The notes under the pieces: model-generated
The model's database searches: none
The model's input: only the letters and a program-made list of their open reading frames with translations
What the model was told of the DNA's origin: nothing
Shown: one piece after another, positions 6,560 to 14,850 of the stretch
Position numbering within the stretch: the stretch's first letter is position 1
Layout of the letters: every line of letters begins with the position of its first letter
Assembly: GCA_025938935.1 (NCBI GenBank)
Contig: JAPCWB010000001.1
Coordinates: 3,595,289-3,659,288, forward strand
Reading direction: 5' to 3'
DNA length: 64,000 nucleotides
Origin: Novosphingobium sp. MW5
GTDB taxonomy: Bacteria > Pseudomonadota > Alphaproteobacteria > Sphingomonadales > Sphingomonadaceae
Made by a program: the position numbers and the translations under genes

Positions 6560-9340
6560 ATGAAATCCAGTCAATCCGTGCGCAGGGCGTTTTTGTCCAG
6601 CGTTGCTTTCGTCGCCATGGCTCCAGCTTCCGCTTTCGCGCAGGATGCCGATGCGGACAAGGAAGGCGAAGCGCCGATCGTTGTGACCGGGACACTGATC
6701 CGCGGCGTTGCCGCCACCGGCACCCAGTCGATCAGCGTCGATACCGCGGCGATTGCCGACAAGGCGGCCAGCTCCACCAACGAACTGCTCTCGCTCGTCC
6801 CGCAGATCACCAACACCTTCAATGGCCGCTTCGAAGGCGACCCGCGCGGCGTTGGCGCGGGCATCTCGATCACCAAGCCGAACCTGCGCGGCCTTCCGGG
6901 TGCCAACTCGAGCTCGGGCGGCACCACTCTGGTCATCGCCGATGGCTTCCGCTTCACGCCGGTCGGCGTCAACCAGTCCTCGGTCGACGTGGACGTCATC
7001 CCTGCAGCCGTGCTGGCCGGCATGGAAGTGGTCACGGGTGGCGGCTCCTCGCTCTACGGCGCGGACGCTGTTGCCGGCGTGATCAACTTCCGCACCCTGC
7101 GCAAATTCGAAGGCATCAAGGTCGATGCCAACTACGGCTTCGGCACGACCATCAAGAGCTTCGATCAGTGGGATGCCCAGCTGACCGTCGGCAAGAGCTG
7201 GTCGACCGGCAATGCCTATGTGTCAGGCGGCTACTCGCAGCGCGACAGCATCCTCAACAATGAGACCACCTGGGCCACCGGGCAGATCTACAGCACATCG
7301 ATGGTGCCGAGCTTTACCGGCACGCAGTGCAACACGCCGGTCGGCACCGAAACCCGCTGGAAATATGTGGCGAGCGCAGGCGGCGTGTGGACCAACAATC
7401 CGCTCGCGTCGGGTGCAGGCACGTTCGCCGTCGGCACCGCCTGCGATAACGTCGGCCAAGCGGCCTATCTCGCCGGGATGAAGCGCTACAACGTCTACGG
7501 CTCGCTCACCAACGAGTTCAGCGATGCCGTGTCGCTGCGCATGACGGCCTACTACACCAAGCGTGACCAGACCCTGCCCATCTTTCCGCGGGGCGTGACC
7601 TCGGCGGGATCGGGCATCACCAGCGGTTCGCAGGTCCTTGCCATCTATGGCCGGCCCGCCTTCAACACGATCCAGCCGATAACGGAAGGCGTCGGCTTCA
7701 GCCTCGCGCCGAACGCGGCCTATGTGAACACGCCCAACAAGGTTGGCTTCGAGACCTGGGGCGTGACGCCTGAGCTTACCGTCAAGCTGGGCAGCGACTG
7801 GCAGGTGCGCACGACAGCCCACTTCGGCCACTCGTTCAACTACCAGAAGTTCCCCGGCATCAACACGGTTCTGGCCCAGTGCTACATCACCGGCTGCACC
7901 GCCGCTGCATCGCCGAGCGGCGCCGCGATTGCCGCCGGCCAGCTCAACCCGTTCAGCGTCTCGACCGCCAGCTCTGCCGTAATCACCGACCTGATCGATT
8001 ACGAGAACGCGCAGGAAACCAAGCAGCAGCTGTTTGTAGCCCGCATGGTCGCCGACGGCCCGCTGTTCGCCCTGCCGGGCGGTGATGCCCGCATCGCCGT
8101 GGGTGCGGAATACCAGGACAACCAGGCCAAGAGCCGCCTGACCGCCGGCCGCGTCGATAGCGTCAAGGCGCTGCCCTACATGAGCTATGGCCGCCATGCC
8201 TGGTCGCTGTTCGGCGAACTGTCGATGCCGGTCACCGAGTTCCTCGACCTGTCGGCCTCGGTCCGTCATGACCACTACAGCGACTTCGGATCGACCACGA
8301 ACCCGAACTTCGGCGCCACGCTGAAGCCGACCGAGTGGCTGAAGATCTATGGCCACTGGAACAAGTCGTTCAACGCGCCCACCGCCATCGACGGCCTCGG
8401 CATCGGCGTCGGCCGCTTTGCCTGCGGAATCTACAGCACCACCTCGCGTCCGAACGATCCCTACACGCCCAAGAAGGACAACGGTCAGGGAACCTGCGCT
8501 CTCATCGCTGAAGGCGTGAAGGCAGGCATTAAGCCGCAGACGGCGGAAAGCTGGGCGGTGGGGCTTGAACTGACCCCTGTCGAGGGCCTGCGCTTGGGCG
8601 GCGAGTTCTTCTCGATCGACTTCCGTAACATCCTGGGCGCGGTCAATCCGCAGAACCTCAACACCTACCTGACCAACCCCGAGCTCTACATCTACAATGC
8701 CAGCTTGATCGGCGCGCCTGCGGCAGACTGCCCTGCTGGCGTTGCCAACCAATACCTTTGCTATCTTTCGGGTCTGACCAACGGTGCCCAGTTGGCAGCG
8801 CAGCAGCCGGCGAGCAACGTCGCGCTCTTCGTCGATCGCCGCACCTCGAACATCGGTTCGGCCCAGCTCGAAGGCGTTGATTTCCACGTCTACTATGATG
8901 CGAAGGTCGGTGATGGCGATCTATCGGTTGGCGTTTCGGGCACGAAGACGACCAAGTCGTTCTCGAACTTCGGCGTGCCGACCAACGAACTTGGCGTCGG
9001 TGGTCCCGAGTTCGTCTTCACGACCTTCGCAGGCTACAAGATCAACGGCTTCTCGACCAAACTGACCTGGAACTACACGGGCGCATACAAGGACTCCGCC
9101 CCGAACGTTTCCGGTCTGCTTGGCGGTCCGATCCAGCCCTTCTCGATCTTCAACCTGAACTTCGGCTACGAGTTCGGTGAAGGCTCCGGCGCCCTTTTGG
9201 GAACCAGCCTGCGCCTCACCATCGACAATCTGTTCGACAAGAAGCCTCAGATCACACCGCGTGGCCAGGCCAACCTGATCACCTACGCGAACTGGACCCT
9301 GGGCCGCGTCATCAAGATGGGCATCAGCAAGAAGTTCTGA
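6560..9340 (+). CDS. TonB-dependent outer-membrane receptor, probably for oligosaccharides
   Basis: The 926-residue protein starts at 6560 behind the ribosome site GGGAGGGG; an upstream in-frame start at 6527 lacks one. It has a signal peptide (residues ~1-27, ending ASAFAQ). The plug domain starts near IVVTGTLIRGV and contains NLRGLPGANSSSGGTTLVI and VVTGGGSSLYGADAVAGVINF. A 22-strand barrel follows and ends ...MGISKKF with the terminal phenylalanine usual for outer-membrane proteins. Such receptors import large substrates using TonB/ExbBD energy. Placement beside two secreted glycosidases suggests uptake of glycan fragments. This is inference from context, since receptor sequence alone does not give the substrate. 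Confidence 0.9.
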   Translation: MKSSQSVRRAFLSSVAFVAMAPASAFAQDADADKEGEAPIVVTGTLIRGVAATGTQSISVDTAAIADKAASSTNELLSLVPQITNTFNGRFEGDPRGVGAGISITKPNLRGLPGANSSSGGTTLVIADGFRFTPVGVNQSSVDVDVIPAAVLAGMEVVTGGGSSLYGADAVAGVINFRTLRKFEGIKVDANYGFGTTIKSFDQWDAQLTVGKSWSTGNAYVSGGYSQRDSILNNETTWATGQIYSTSMVPSFTGTQCNTPVGTETRWKYVASAGGVWTNNPLASGAGTFAVGTACDNVGQAAYLAGMKRYNVYGSLTNEFSDAVSLRMTAYYTKRDQTLPIFPRGVTSAGSGITSGSQVLAIYGRPAFNTIQPITEGVGFSLAPNAAYVNTPNKVGFETWGVTPELTVKLGSDWQVRTTAHFGHSFNYQKFPGINTVLAQCYITGCTAAASPSGAAIAAGQLNPFSVSTASSAVITDLIDYENAQETKQQLFVARMVADGPLFALPGGDARIAVGAEYQDNQAKSRLTAGRVDSVKALPYMSYGRHAWSLFGELSMPVTEFLDLSASVRHDHYSDFGSTTNPNFGATLKPTEWLKIYGHWNKSFNAPTAIDGLGIGVGRFACGIYSTTSRPNDPYTPKKDNGQGTCALIAEGVKAGIKPQTAESWAVGLELTPVEGLRLGGEFFSIDFRNILGAVNPQNLNTYLTNPELYIYNASLIGAPAADCPAGVANQYLCYLSGLTNGAQLAAQQPASNVALFVDRRTSNIGSAQLEGVDFHVYYDAKVGDGDLSVGVSGTKTTKSFSNFGVPTNELGVGGPEFVFTTFAGYKINGFSTKLTWNYTGAYKDSAPNVSGLLGGPIQPFSIFNLNFGYEFGEGSGALLGTSLRLTIDNLFDKKPQITPRGQANLITYANWTLGRVIKMGISKKF

Positions 9341-9370
9341 CGCGCATCCGCAAGGATGCCGTCAAACAGG

Positions 9371-9417
9371 ACGGCGTGACCGGTGGCCTCCCAAGCCTGG
9401 TCACGCCGTTTTTGTTT
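9371..9417 (+). terminator. Rho-independent terminator after the TonB receptor
   Basis: An 11-base perfect stem (9371-9381 with 9399-9409; ACGGCGTGACC and its complement) encloses a 17-base loop and runs into a T-rich tract GTTTTTGTTT. It lies 30 bases after the receptor stop codon. Confidence 0.85.
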
Positions 9418-9450
9418 GTGTGAAGTTCAGCAATTGGCCTTCTTTGTTGA

Positions 9451-9834
9451 ACTATCAGCGAACTAGTTTTTGGAGGGTCCGAGCGTTCCAAATGGCCGGC
9501 GGATACCTACGAATGTCAGAAGAGCAGACGCGACCGCCGACGGGGCCAGAGGTATCCTTTGACGGCGACGTCTTTACGCAGGCCCTTCAAGGCCGGCTTG
9601 GAGAACGCCGGGATCAAAGATTGCCGCCTCCATGCCCTGCGGCACACCCGCGCTACCAGGATCGTGAGAACTACTGGTTCCCTTGCGATCGCTAAAGAGG
9701 CGCTCAAGCACAAGAGCATCAACACGACACTCCGGTATGCCCACGTAATGGATGATGACCTGCGCAAGGGACTCGAGCTGAGCGACTCCCGGAATAGTCC
9801 CGGAGTGATCAAACGGGATCGCCGAAATGGCTAA
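9451..9834 (+). pseudogene. Phage-type tyrosine recombinase/integrase, C-terminal remnant
   Basis: Reading the frame from 9451 to the stop at 9834 gives the last ~127 residues of a tyrosine recombinase. RRGQRYPLTATSLRR is followed by the catalytic box LHALRHTRATR and by LKHKSINTTLRYAHV, which includes the catalytic tyrosine context. The N-terminal half, including the first catalytic arginine, is absent and an in-frame stop lies at 9448. No proper ribosome site is present; the nearest in-frame start is a TTG at 9559. The fragment ends about 30 bases from the truncated tRNA-Val. It looks like the decayed edge of an integrated element. Confidence 0.75.
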
Positions 9835-9864
9835 GAGTTCTGCTAGTTTCGGGACATTTGGTCA

Positions 9865-9907
9865 TCTCGGTGTAAACGAGATGCTCTACCAACTGAGCTA
9901 AGCGCCC
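9865..9907 (-). pseudogene. tRNA-Val (UAC anticodon), 5' half only
   Basis: Read from 9907 downward, the sequence has the 5' acceptor strand GGGCGCT, a full D arm (GCTC...GAGC) and an anticodon stem-loop TCTCG-TTTACAC-CGAGA with anticodon UAC. Homology stops right after the anticodon stem: no T arm and no 3' acceptor strand (AGCGCCC) follow within tRNA length. It therefore cannot be a functional tRNA. The break point faces the integrase remnant, as expected for an element that recombined within or next to the anticodon arm. Confidence 0.8.
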
Positions 9908-10029
9908 ACGCTAAGTGGTGCCCGCGCGTTTAGGGGGTTTGCGGCTGAGGTCAAGGGGCCAGCTATTGAACGCCTTTGTGCAATAGTCCGCTTTTCCCGC
10001 GGAGCCGCACGTTCTATGCCGGTGGCTCC

Positions 10030-10269
10030 ATGGATCACGAACCCCTCCCCCTCGCCCTTGAGCGCGCCCGCCGCGTGATGGAGCGCGTCCAGCAGGGGCA
10101 TACGGTAAGCTCCTATGAAATGACCCAGGCGGAGCAGACGTTCGAGCGGGCCTTGAAAGAGTTGCAGCGCGGCAAGGACATCCGGAGGGACAACCTGCTG
10201 ATGGCCGTGCTGGCCGGGGCGATGTGGTGTTCGTGGATCGTCGGTACGGCGGTCATGCTGCTGGCCTGA
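10030..10269 (+). CDS. Small single-span membrane protein of unknown function
   Basis: This 79-residue protein begins MDHEPLPLALERARRVMERV. The first ~57 residues are helical and charged, followed by one hydrophobic segment LLMAVLAGAMWCSWIVGTAVMLLA at the C-terminus, so it looks like a tail-anchored protein. The ATG at 10030 is preferred to a TTG at 9976 because the upstream stretch has no protein-like composition. Its end overlaps the convergent phosphatase gene by 17 bases. I do not recognise the family. Confidence 0.55.
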   Translation: MDHEPLPLALERARRVMERVQQGHTVSSYEMTQAEQTFERALKELQRGKDIRRDNLLMAVLAGAMWCSWIVGTAVMLLA

Positions 10270-10723
10270 GACGGCCAACCAGCGCGTGGGCGGCGGCAAG
10301 GACATCGGCCCAGGTTTGCTCAAACCCGATGGCGTCGCCGTAATAGGGGTCGGTGACTGACTGACCTTCGCGGCCTTCGACTAGGTCGAGAATCAGGGCG
10401 AGCTCCGCCGTCGCTTCGTCGGGCTGCAAGGCTTCGAGATGGGCGAGGTTCTGGTGATCGGCAGCGAGGATGTGGGTAAAGCGGGTAAAGTCAGCCGCGC
10501 GGACCTGCCGGGCGCGATAGGACCGGATATCGACCCCGTGGCGCGCGGCGGTGGCAATGGCCCGGCTGTCAGGCGGTTCGCCGCTATGCCAGTCCCCCGT
10601 TCCGGCTGAGTCGATGTGGAGATCGAGCCCGGCTTCCCCCGCCACTTTGCGCAGGGCCGCTTCGGCGAGCGGCGAGCGGCAGATATTGCCAAGGCAGACG
10701 AACAGGACGGCGGGGTGGGACAT
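10253..10723 (-). CDS. Low-molecular-weight protein-tyrosine phosphatase
   Basis: The 156-residue length is standard for the family. The phosphate loop CLGNICRS runs from the nucleophile C10 to R16-S17, and the general acid lies in the DPYYG motif about 30 residues before the end. These cytoplasmic enzymes remove phosphate from tyrosine residues (or arginine in some Gram-positive members) and often act on exopolysaccharide kinases. No kinase is adjacent here. The start at 10723 places the phosphate loop at the normal distance from the N-terminus; longer reading frames upstream run into repeat sequence. Confidence 0.9.
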   Translation of the reverse strand: MSHPAVLFVCLGNICRSPLAEAALRKVAGEAGLDLHIDSAGTGDWHSGEPPDSRAIATAARHGVDIRSYRARQVRAADFTRFTHILAADHQNLAHLEALQPDEATAELALILDLVEGREGQSVTDPYYGDAIGFEQTWADVLAAAHALVGRLRPAA

Positions 10724-10766
10724 GGCCGCAAGCCTAGCCTGCCGCACAATCTCGGCGCAAGGAAAA

Positions 10767-10819
10767 GGGGGAGGAACGGTGCCTGCGGGGCTGACGCAGG
10801 AGGGGGACGTTCCTCCCCC
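10767..10819. repeat. Nested inverted repeat between phosphatase and regulator genes
   Basis: Arms GGGGGAGGAAC (10767-10777) and its exact complement (10809-10819) enclose an inner hairpin CCTGCG/CGCAGG (10782-10787 with 10795-10800). This is a palindromic intergenic element, possibly acting as an mRNA-stabilising or terminating hairpin. Confidence 0.7.
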
Positions 10820-10877
10820 AAGTGCCGCCTCCCGGAGTGAGGGGTGGGAGACGGCGGGCAGTTGGTGAACTGGCGGA

Positions 10878-11849
10878 TCAGATCGGCTGCGCGGGCGCAT
10901 CCTCTATGGCCGTAAAGTAACGCGCCATGGCATCGGCGGCCGCATCGGTGAGTTCGATGAAGGCGCGCCGGCGGTCGCTCTGGTCCTCGACGCGGGTAAA
11001 CAGGCCGCAGGCGATCATCTGGCTGATCCAGCGCAGCGCGGTGGAGGGCGGCACGCAGGCGGCGATGCAAAGCGAGGTGACCGATACGCGCTTGTTCTCA
11101 CCCCGAGCTGCGGTGAGATCCAGCAGCATATCCCACGCCGGATCGGAAAACAGGTCCGCGCCAAAGTAACGCGCGCGCTGCTGGCGCTGGCGCAGGATGG
11201 TGCGGACGACTCGGGCGTGCGGCAGGGCAGCCTGAGCCGGGCGCAGCAGCGCGGCCTCGCTTTCCGAGGAGCCGGTGAAGGCCACAGCAGGCGAACGCAG
11301 CGCGGTGTCGCCATCTCGTTGCAGGCCCTCAAGCCGCTGGGCAATCGCCTCCACCTGCTCGGTCAGGCGCATCAGGGCAAAGCGGTCGGCCTCGGCCAGT
11401 TCGCGCACAGCGTGGCTTGGGGCGAGCGCCCGCACGCGGCCGAGCGCAAGGACAAAATCGGTGCGCGCCGGATCGACCAGCAATTGCGCGCCCGACTGGT
11501 CGACACAGCCGAACACGGCATCGAGTGCCTCCATCGTGGTCGAAACGATCAGGTGCGCGCCGGACTGGTGAACACGCATGTCCAGCCGGGCCAGAGCGGC
11601 CAGCGCGGCGCCATCCGCAGTCGGGCAATCGAAGACAATAACTTCGCCGAGCGGGTGGGCATCGCCCGAAACCAGCGCCGCCACGCCCTGCGACGAGGTA
11701 ACGTAATAGCCGGCGTTGACCGCATCCTCACGCAATTGGGCCAGCACGTGCGGGCGGTCGGCAAAGACCGCAAGGCTCAGCGCCGCGCCCGCGTCATTGG
11801 CGGCAAATGCCTGGTCCAGGGGAGCTGCAAGATAGGGTGCCTGCGCCAT
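10878..11849 (-). CDS. Regulator with receiver-like N-terminus and MarR-type winged helix
   Basis: The 323-residue protein starts at 11849 behind an AGGAG ribosome site. Residues ~24-140 look like a CheY-type alternating alpha/beta fold (SLAVFADRPHVLAQLRED, then EVIVFDCPTADGAAL with D74 in the phospho-acceptor position, then HLIVSTTMEAL and LLVDPAR). The lysine and full acidic pocket are not evident, so this is probably a pseudo-receiver. A coiled region near residues 150-180 follows. The C-terminal ~100 residues are a MarR-like winged helix ending RVEDQSDRRRAFIELTD, the family's wing signature. The upstream region has a perfect palindrome and a SOS-like box. The target genes are unknown. Confidence 0.7.
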   Translation of the reverse strand: MAQAPYLAAPLDQAFAANDAGAALSLAVFADRPHVLAQLREDAVNAGYYVTSSQGVAALVSGDAHPLGEVIVFDCPTADGAALAALARLDMRVHQSGAHLIVSTTMEALDAVFGCVDQSGAQLLVDPARTDFVLALGRVRALAPSHAVRELAEADRFALMRLTEQVEAIAQRLEGLQRDGDTALRSPAVAFTGSSESEAALLRPAQAALPHARVVRTILRQRQQRARYFGADLFSDPAWDMLLDLTAARGENKRVSVTSLCIAACVPPSTALRWISQMIACGLFTRVEDQSDRRRAFIELTDAAADAMARYFTAIEDAPAQPI

Positions 11850-11857
11850 GGTTCCGA

Positions 11858-11886
11858 CTCCTGTTCGATATGAACAGGAGTAGAAC
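11858..11886 (-). promoter_or_regulatory. Palindrome overlapping a LexA-type box upstream of the MarR-domain regulator
   Basis: A perfect palindrome with arms CTCCTGTTC/GAACAGGAG spaced by five bases lies at 11858-11880 and includes the ribosome site. Overlapping it, 11872-11886 reads GAAC-N7-GAAC, the direct-repeat form known for alphaproteobacterial LexA boxes (GTTC-N7-GTTC on the minus strand). A TTGACA -35 box lies about 10-20 bases upstream on the minus strand, so the box would overlap the -10 region. The palindrome could instead be an autoregulatory operator. Confidence 0.45.
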
Positions 11887-11923
11887 AAACGTAGGCCGTG
11901 TCAAGAATGTTCTTGTTTCGATC

Positions 11924-13214
11924 TCAATCTGCAAACGGATCGCGCACCAGGATCGTATCCTCGCGCTCGGGGCTGGTGCTGACCAGCGCAACCGGGGTCT
12001 GGATCAGTTCCTGCACGCGCTGAATGTACTTGACCGCCTGGGCCGGCAGGTCCGCCCACGAGCGAGCGCCGGCAGTGGTGCCGCTCCAGCCTTCCATTTC
12101 CTCGTAGATCGGCTCGACATTGGCCTGATCGGCGGCGTGGCTGGGGAAATAGTCCAGCACCTTGCCATTGAGGCGATAGCCGGTGCAGATCTTCACCGTC
12201 TCCATCCCGTCGAGCACGTCGACCTTGGTAAGGGCAATGCCGGTGACGCCTGAGATCGCGCAGGACTGGCGCACCAGCACGGCATCGAACCAGCCGCAGC
12301 GGCGCTTACGGCCCGTGACGGTGCCGAATTCGTGGCCGCGCTCGCCCAGCCGCTGGCCGGTTGCGTCCTCCAGCTCGGTCGGGAACGGGCCCGATCCGAC
12401 GCGGGTGGTATAGGCCTTGACGATACCCAGCACGAAGCCGGTCGCGCTGGGGCCGAGGCCCGAGCCCGATGCCGCCGTACCGCTCACCGTGTTCGACGAT
12501 GTGACAAAGGGATAGGTGCCGTGATCGACATCGAGCAGCACGCCCTGCGCACCCTCGAACAGGATGCGCGCGCCGGCTTTCTTCACCGTGTTGAGCCGCT
12601 TCCACACCGGTTCGGCGAATTGCAGCACGAAGGGGGCGATCTCCTTGAGTTCGGCAAGCAGCGCGGCGCGGTCCACCGGGGGCTGGCCGAAGCCGGCGCG
12701 CAGCGCGTCGTGATGGGCGCAGAGCCGGTCGAGCTGGCTGTCGAGCGCGTCGAGGTGGGCAAGGTCACACACCCGGATCGCGCGGCGGCCGACCTTGTCT
12801 TCATAGGCCGGGCCGATGCCGCGGCCGGTCGTGCCGATCTTGCCAGAACCGGCGGCGGTTTCGCGCAGGCCGTCAAGGTCGCGGTGGATCGGCAGGATCA
12901 GCGGGCAGTTATCGGCAATCGCGAAGTTTTCGGAATTGATGACGACGCCCTGCCCTTCCAGCTTGGCGACTTCGGACTTGAGGTGCCACGGATCGAGCAC
13001 CACGCCGTTGCCGATGATCGAAAGCGTGCCGGTGACGATGCCCGAAGGCAGCAGGGAAAGCTTGTAGGTCTTGTCCCCCACCACCAGCGTGTGGCCGGCA
13101 TTGTGGCCGCCACTGGAAACGCACCACGGCATCCGCGCGGCTGGCGAGCCAGTCGACGATCTTCCCCTTGCCTTCATCGCCCCACTGGGCGCCGATGACG
13201 GTGACATTGGCCAT
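11924..13214 (-). CDS. purA: Adenylosuccinate synthetase, split by one extra base
   Basis: PurA joins IMP and aspartate using GTP in the first committed step of AMP synthesis. The N-terminus [19 protein letters not shown] (from 13214) holds the GDEGKGK GTP/catalytic loop at residues 12-18. The rest, from [20 protein letters not shown] through [29 protein letters not shown] and GWFDAV, reads in another frame. One extra base near 13112 (plus-strand a) separates RFQ from GGHNAGH. Removing it gives 429 residues, the normal length. Because the enzyme is essential for purine-autonomous growth, a sequencing error is more likely than a real mutation. Confidence 0.92.
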
Positions 13215-13451
13215 GGTTACAGTCCTTCCCCTGCCAGAATGACCAACAGGCGCCCTTCGACAGGACTCGGCGCGAGCGGTGGACCAGTACGGGCCTGAGC
13301 AGGCCTTCGCAAACGGTGGCGCCTCTGGCCCAAGGCGGGAGGCGAGTCAAGCGCGCCGCGACCAATCGATTAATGGAACGCTATCGTTTCTTTATCTTGC
13401 CACGCCAGCCGACTCGCGATAGCCTTCGCGCATAACCGGGAGAGTCCAGAC

Positions 13452-14783
13452 ATGACCGCCATCCAGCCGCTTACCCCCGTGTCCGAAATCCCCATGGACC
13501 AATTCCCGTGGAAGATCCCGACCAGCCGCTATACCTGCCCTGACATTGCCGGGCGCGAGCGGGACACAATCTGGATGAAGTGCTGGCAGATCGCCGGGCG
13601 CGAGAACGAGCTGCCCGCCGCCGGTGACTGGAAGCGGCACGATGTGCTCGACCAGTCGTTCGTCATCGTGCGCGGCAAGGATGGCAAGCTGCGCGGCTTC
13701 GTCAACGCCTGCCGCCACCGGGGGAACATCCTGTGCGACGCCGCCAAGGGGCATACGCCGAAGTTCACCTGCCCCTATCACCTGTGGACCTATGACCTTG
13801 ACGGCGCGCTGTTCGCCGTTGCCCGCCCCGACCTTGTCGGCCCGATCGACAAGGGCGAACACGGCCTTGTCGAAGTGCCGGTCGATACCGCCTTCGGCTT
13901 CATCTTCATCAACCCCGACCCGCAGGCCGGGCCGCTGTCGGAGTTCCTCGGCGATCAGGTTACCGCGCGGCTCGATGCCTACAAGCTGGGCGAGATGACC
14001 CCGGTCGGCATGGACGTGCGCGAGGAACTGGACTGCAACTGGAAGGTCGTGGTCGATGCCTTCAGCGAGGGTTATCACATCATCGGCGTCCACCCCGAAC
14101 TGCTGAAAGTGATCGACCTGCAGGCCGGCAACGCCCGCCACGGCATGTTCGGCGACCATGGCTGCGCGGTCTCCCCCTTCGAGGTGAAGGACGCCGCCAA
14201 TGCCAGCCTTGAGGAACAGGTCCAGGCGATCCGCGACCTGCCCTCCACCTTCCCCACCGTGGCCGAGGTGCTGCCGCTGTTCGAAAGCATGGTCGCCGCA
14301 CGGCGCGATGCGGCAGGCGCGCTTGTGCTGGGCGAAGGCCAGACCGTCCGCACCATCCTGCAACAGGCAACCCGCCAGACGCTCACCGCCAAGGGCCTCG
14401 ACGTATCCTCGCTCGCCGATGACCAGATGAGCGACAACCAGGGCTGGTTCCTGTTCCCCAACATGTTCATGACCATCCGCGCGGGCGAGGCGACGACGAT
14501 CCTCGCCTGGCCGCACCCCTCGGGCGATCCGGGCAAATGTATCTGGCACGTCACCGCCTACATGTGGCTGCCCGAAGCGCTGAGGACGCAGTACCGCGCC
14601 CAGCCGGTGACCGTGACCGAACGCGGCACCTACCCCTACTTCCTCGCGCTGCAGCAGGACTACGACCAGATGCCCCGCCAGCAGGCGGGCCTGCGGAATG
14701 CAGGCCTGACGCACTTGTCACTGGTGCGCGAGGAGCTTTCGGTGGCGCGGTTCCACCGGGCGTGGGACCGGTGGATGGGGTGA
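13452..14783 (+). CDS. Rieske non-heme iron ring-hydroxylating oxygenase, alpha subunit
   Basis: The 443-residue protein carries a Rieske [2Fe-2S] domain with ligands C87-x-H89 and C107-x-x-H110 (CRHRGN ... CPYHLWTY). The catalytic domain follows, with the iron site in DCNWKVVVDAFSEGYHIIGVHPEL (two histidines spaced by about five). Such enzymes dihydroxylate aromatic rings or hydroxylate/demethylate substrates in the cytoplasm, taking electrons from a reductase and ferredoxin. No beta subunit, ferredoxin or reductase gene is adjacent. The homotrimeric single-subunit type is therefore likely. The substrate cannot be told. Confidence 0.88.
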   Translation: MTAIQPLTPVSEIPMDQFPWKIPTSRYTCPDIAGRERDTIWMKCWQIAGRENELPAAGDWKRHDVLDQSFVIVRGKDGKLRGFVNACRHRGNILCDAAKGHTPKFTCPYHLWTYDLDGALFAVARPDLVGPIDKGEHGLVEVPVDTAFGFIFINPDPQAGPLSEFLGDQVTARLDAYKLGEMTPVGMDVREELDCNWKVVVDAFSEGYHIIGVHPELLKVIDLQAGNARHGMFGDHGCAVSPFEVKDAANASLEEQVQAIRDLPSTFPTVAEVLPLFESMVAARRDAAGALVLGEGQTVRTILQQATRQTLTAKGLDVSSLADDQMSDNQGWFLFPNMFMTIRAGEATTILAWPHPSGDPGKCIWHVTAYMWLPEALRTQYRAQPVTVTERGTYPYFLALQQDYDQMPRQQAGLRNAGLTHLSLVREELSVARFHRAWDRWMG

Positions 14784-14850
14784 GGATTCTTACCGCTTCC
14801 CATTTGCACAACTTGATCTAGTCTGCCCCCAAGCGGGGGGATACGCTGAC

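Noticed and set aside
7223..8887. A 554-residue minus-strand reading frame opposite the first TonB receptor
   Set aside because: It lies fully opposite a well-supported receptor, has Arg/Ala-biased composition and no domain, and comes from high-GC codon structure.
9865..9907. A complete tRNA-Val gene
   Set aside because: No T arm or 3' acceptor strand follows the anticodon stem within tRNA length.
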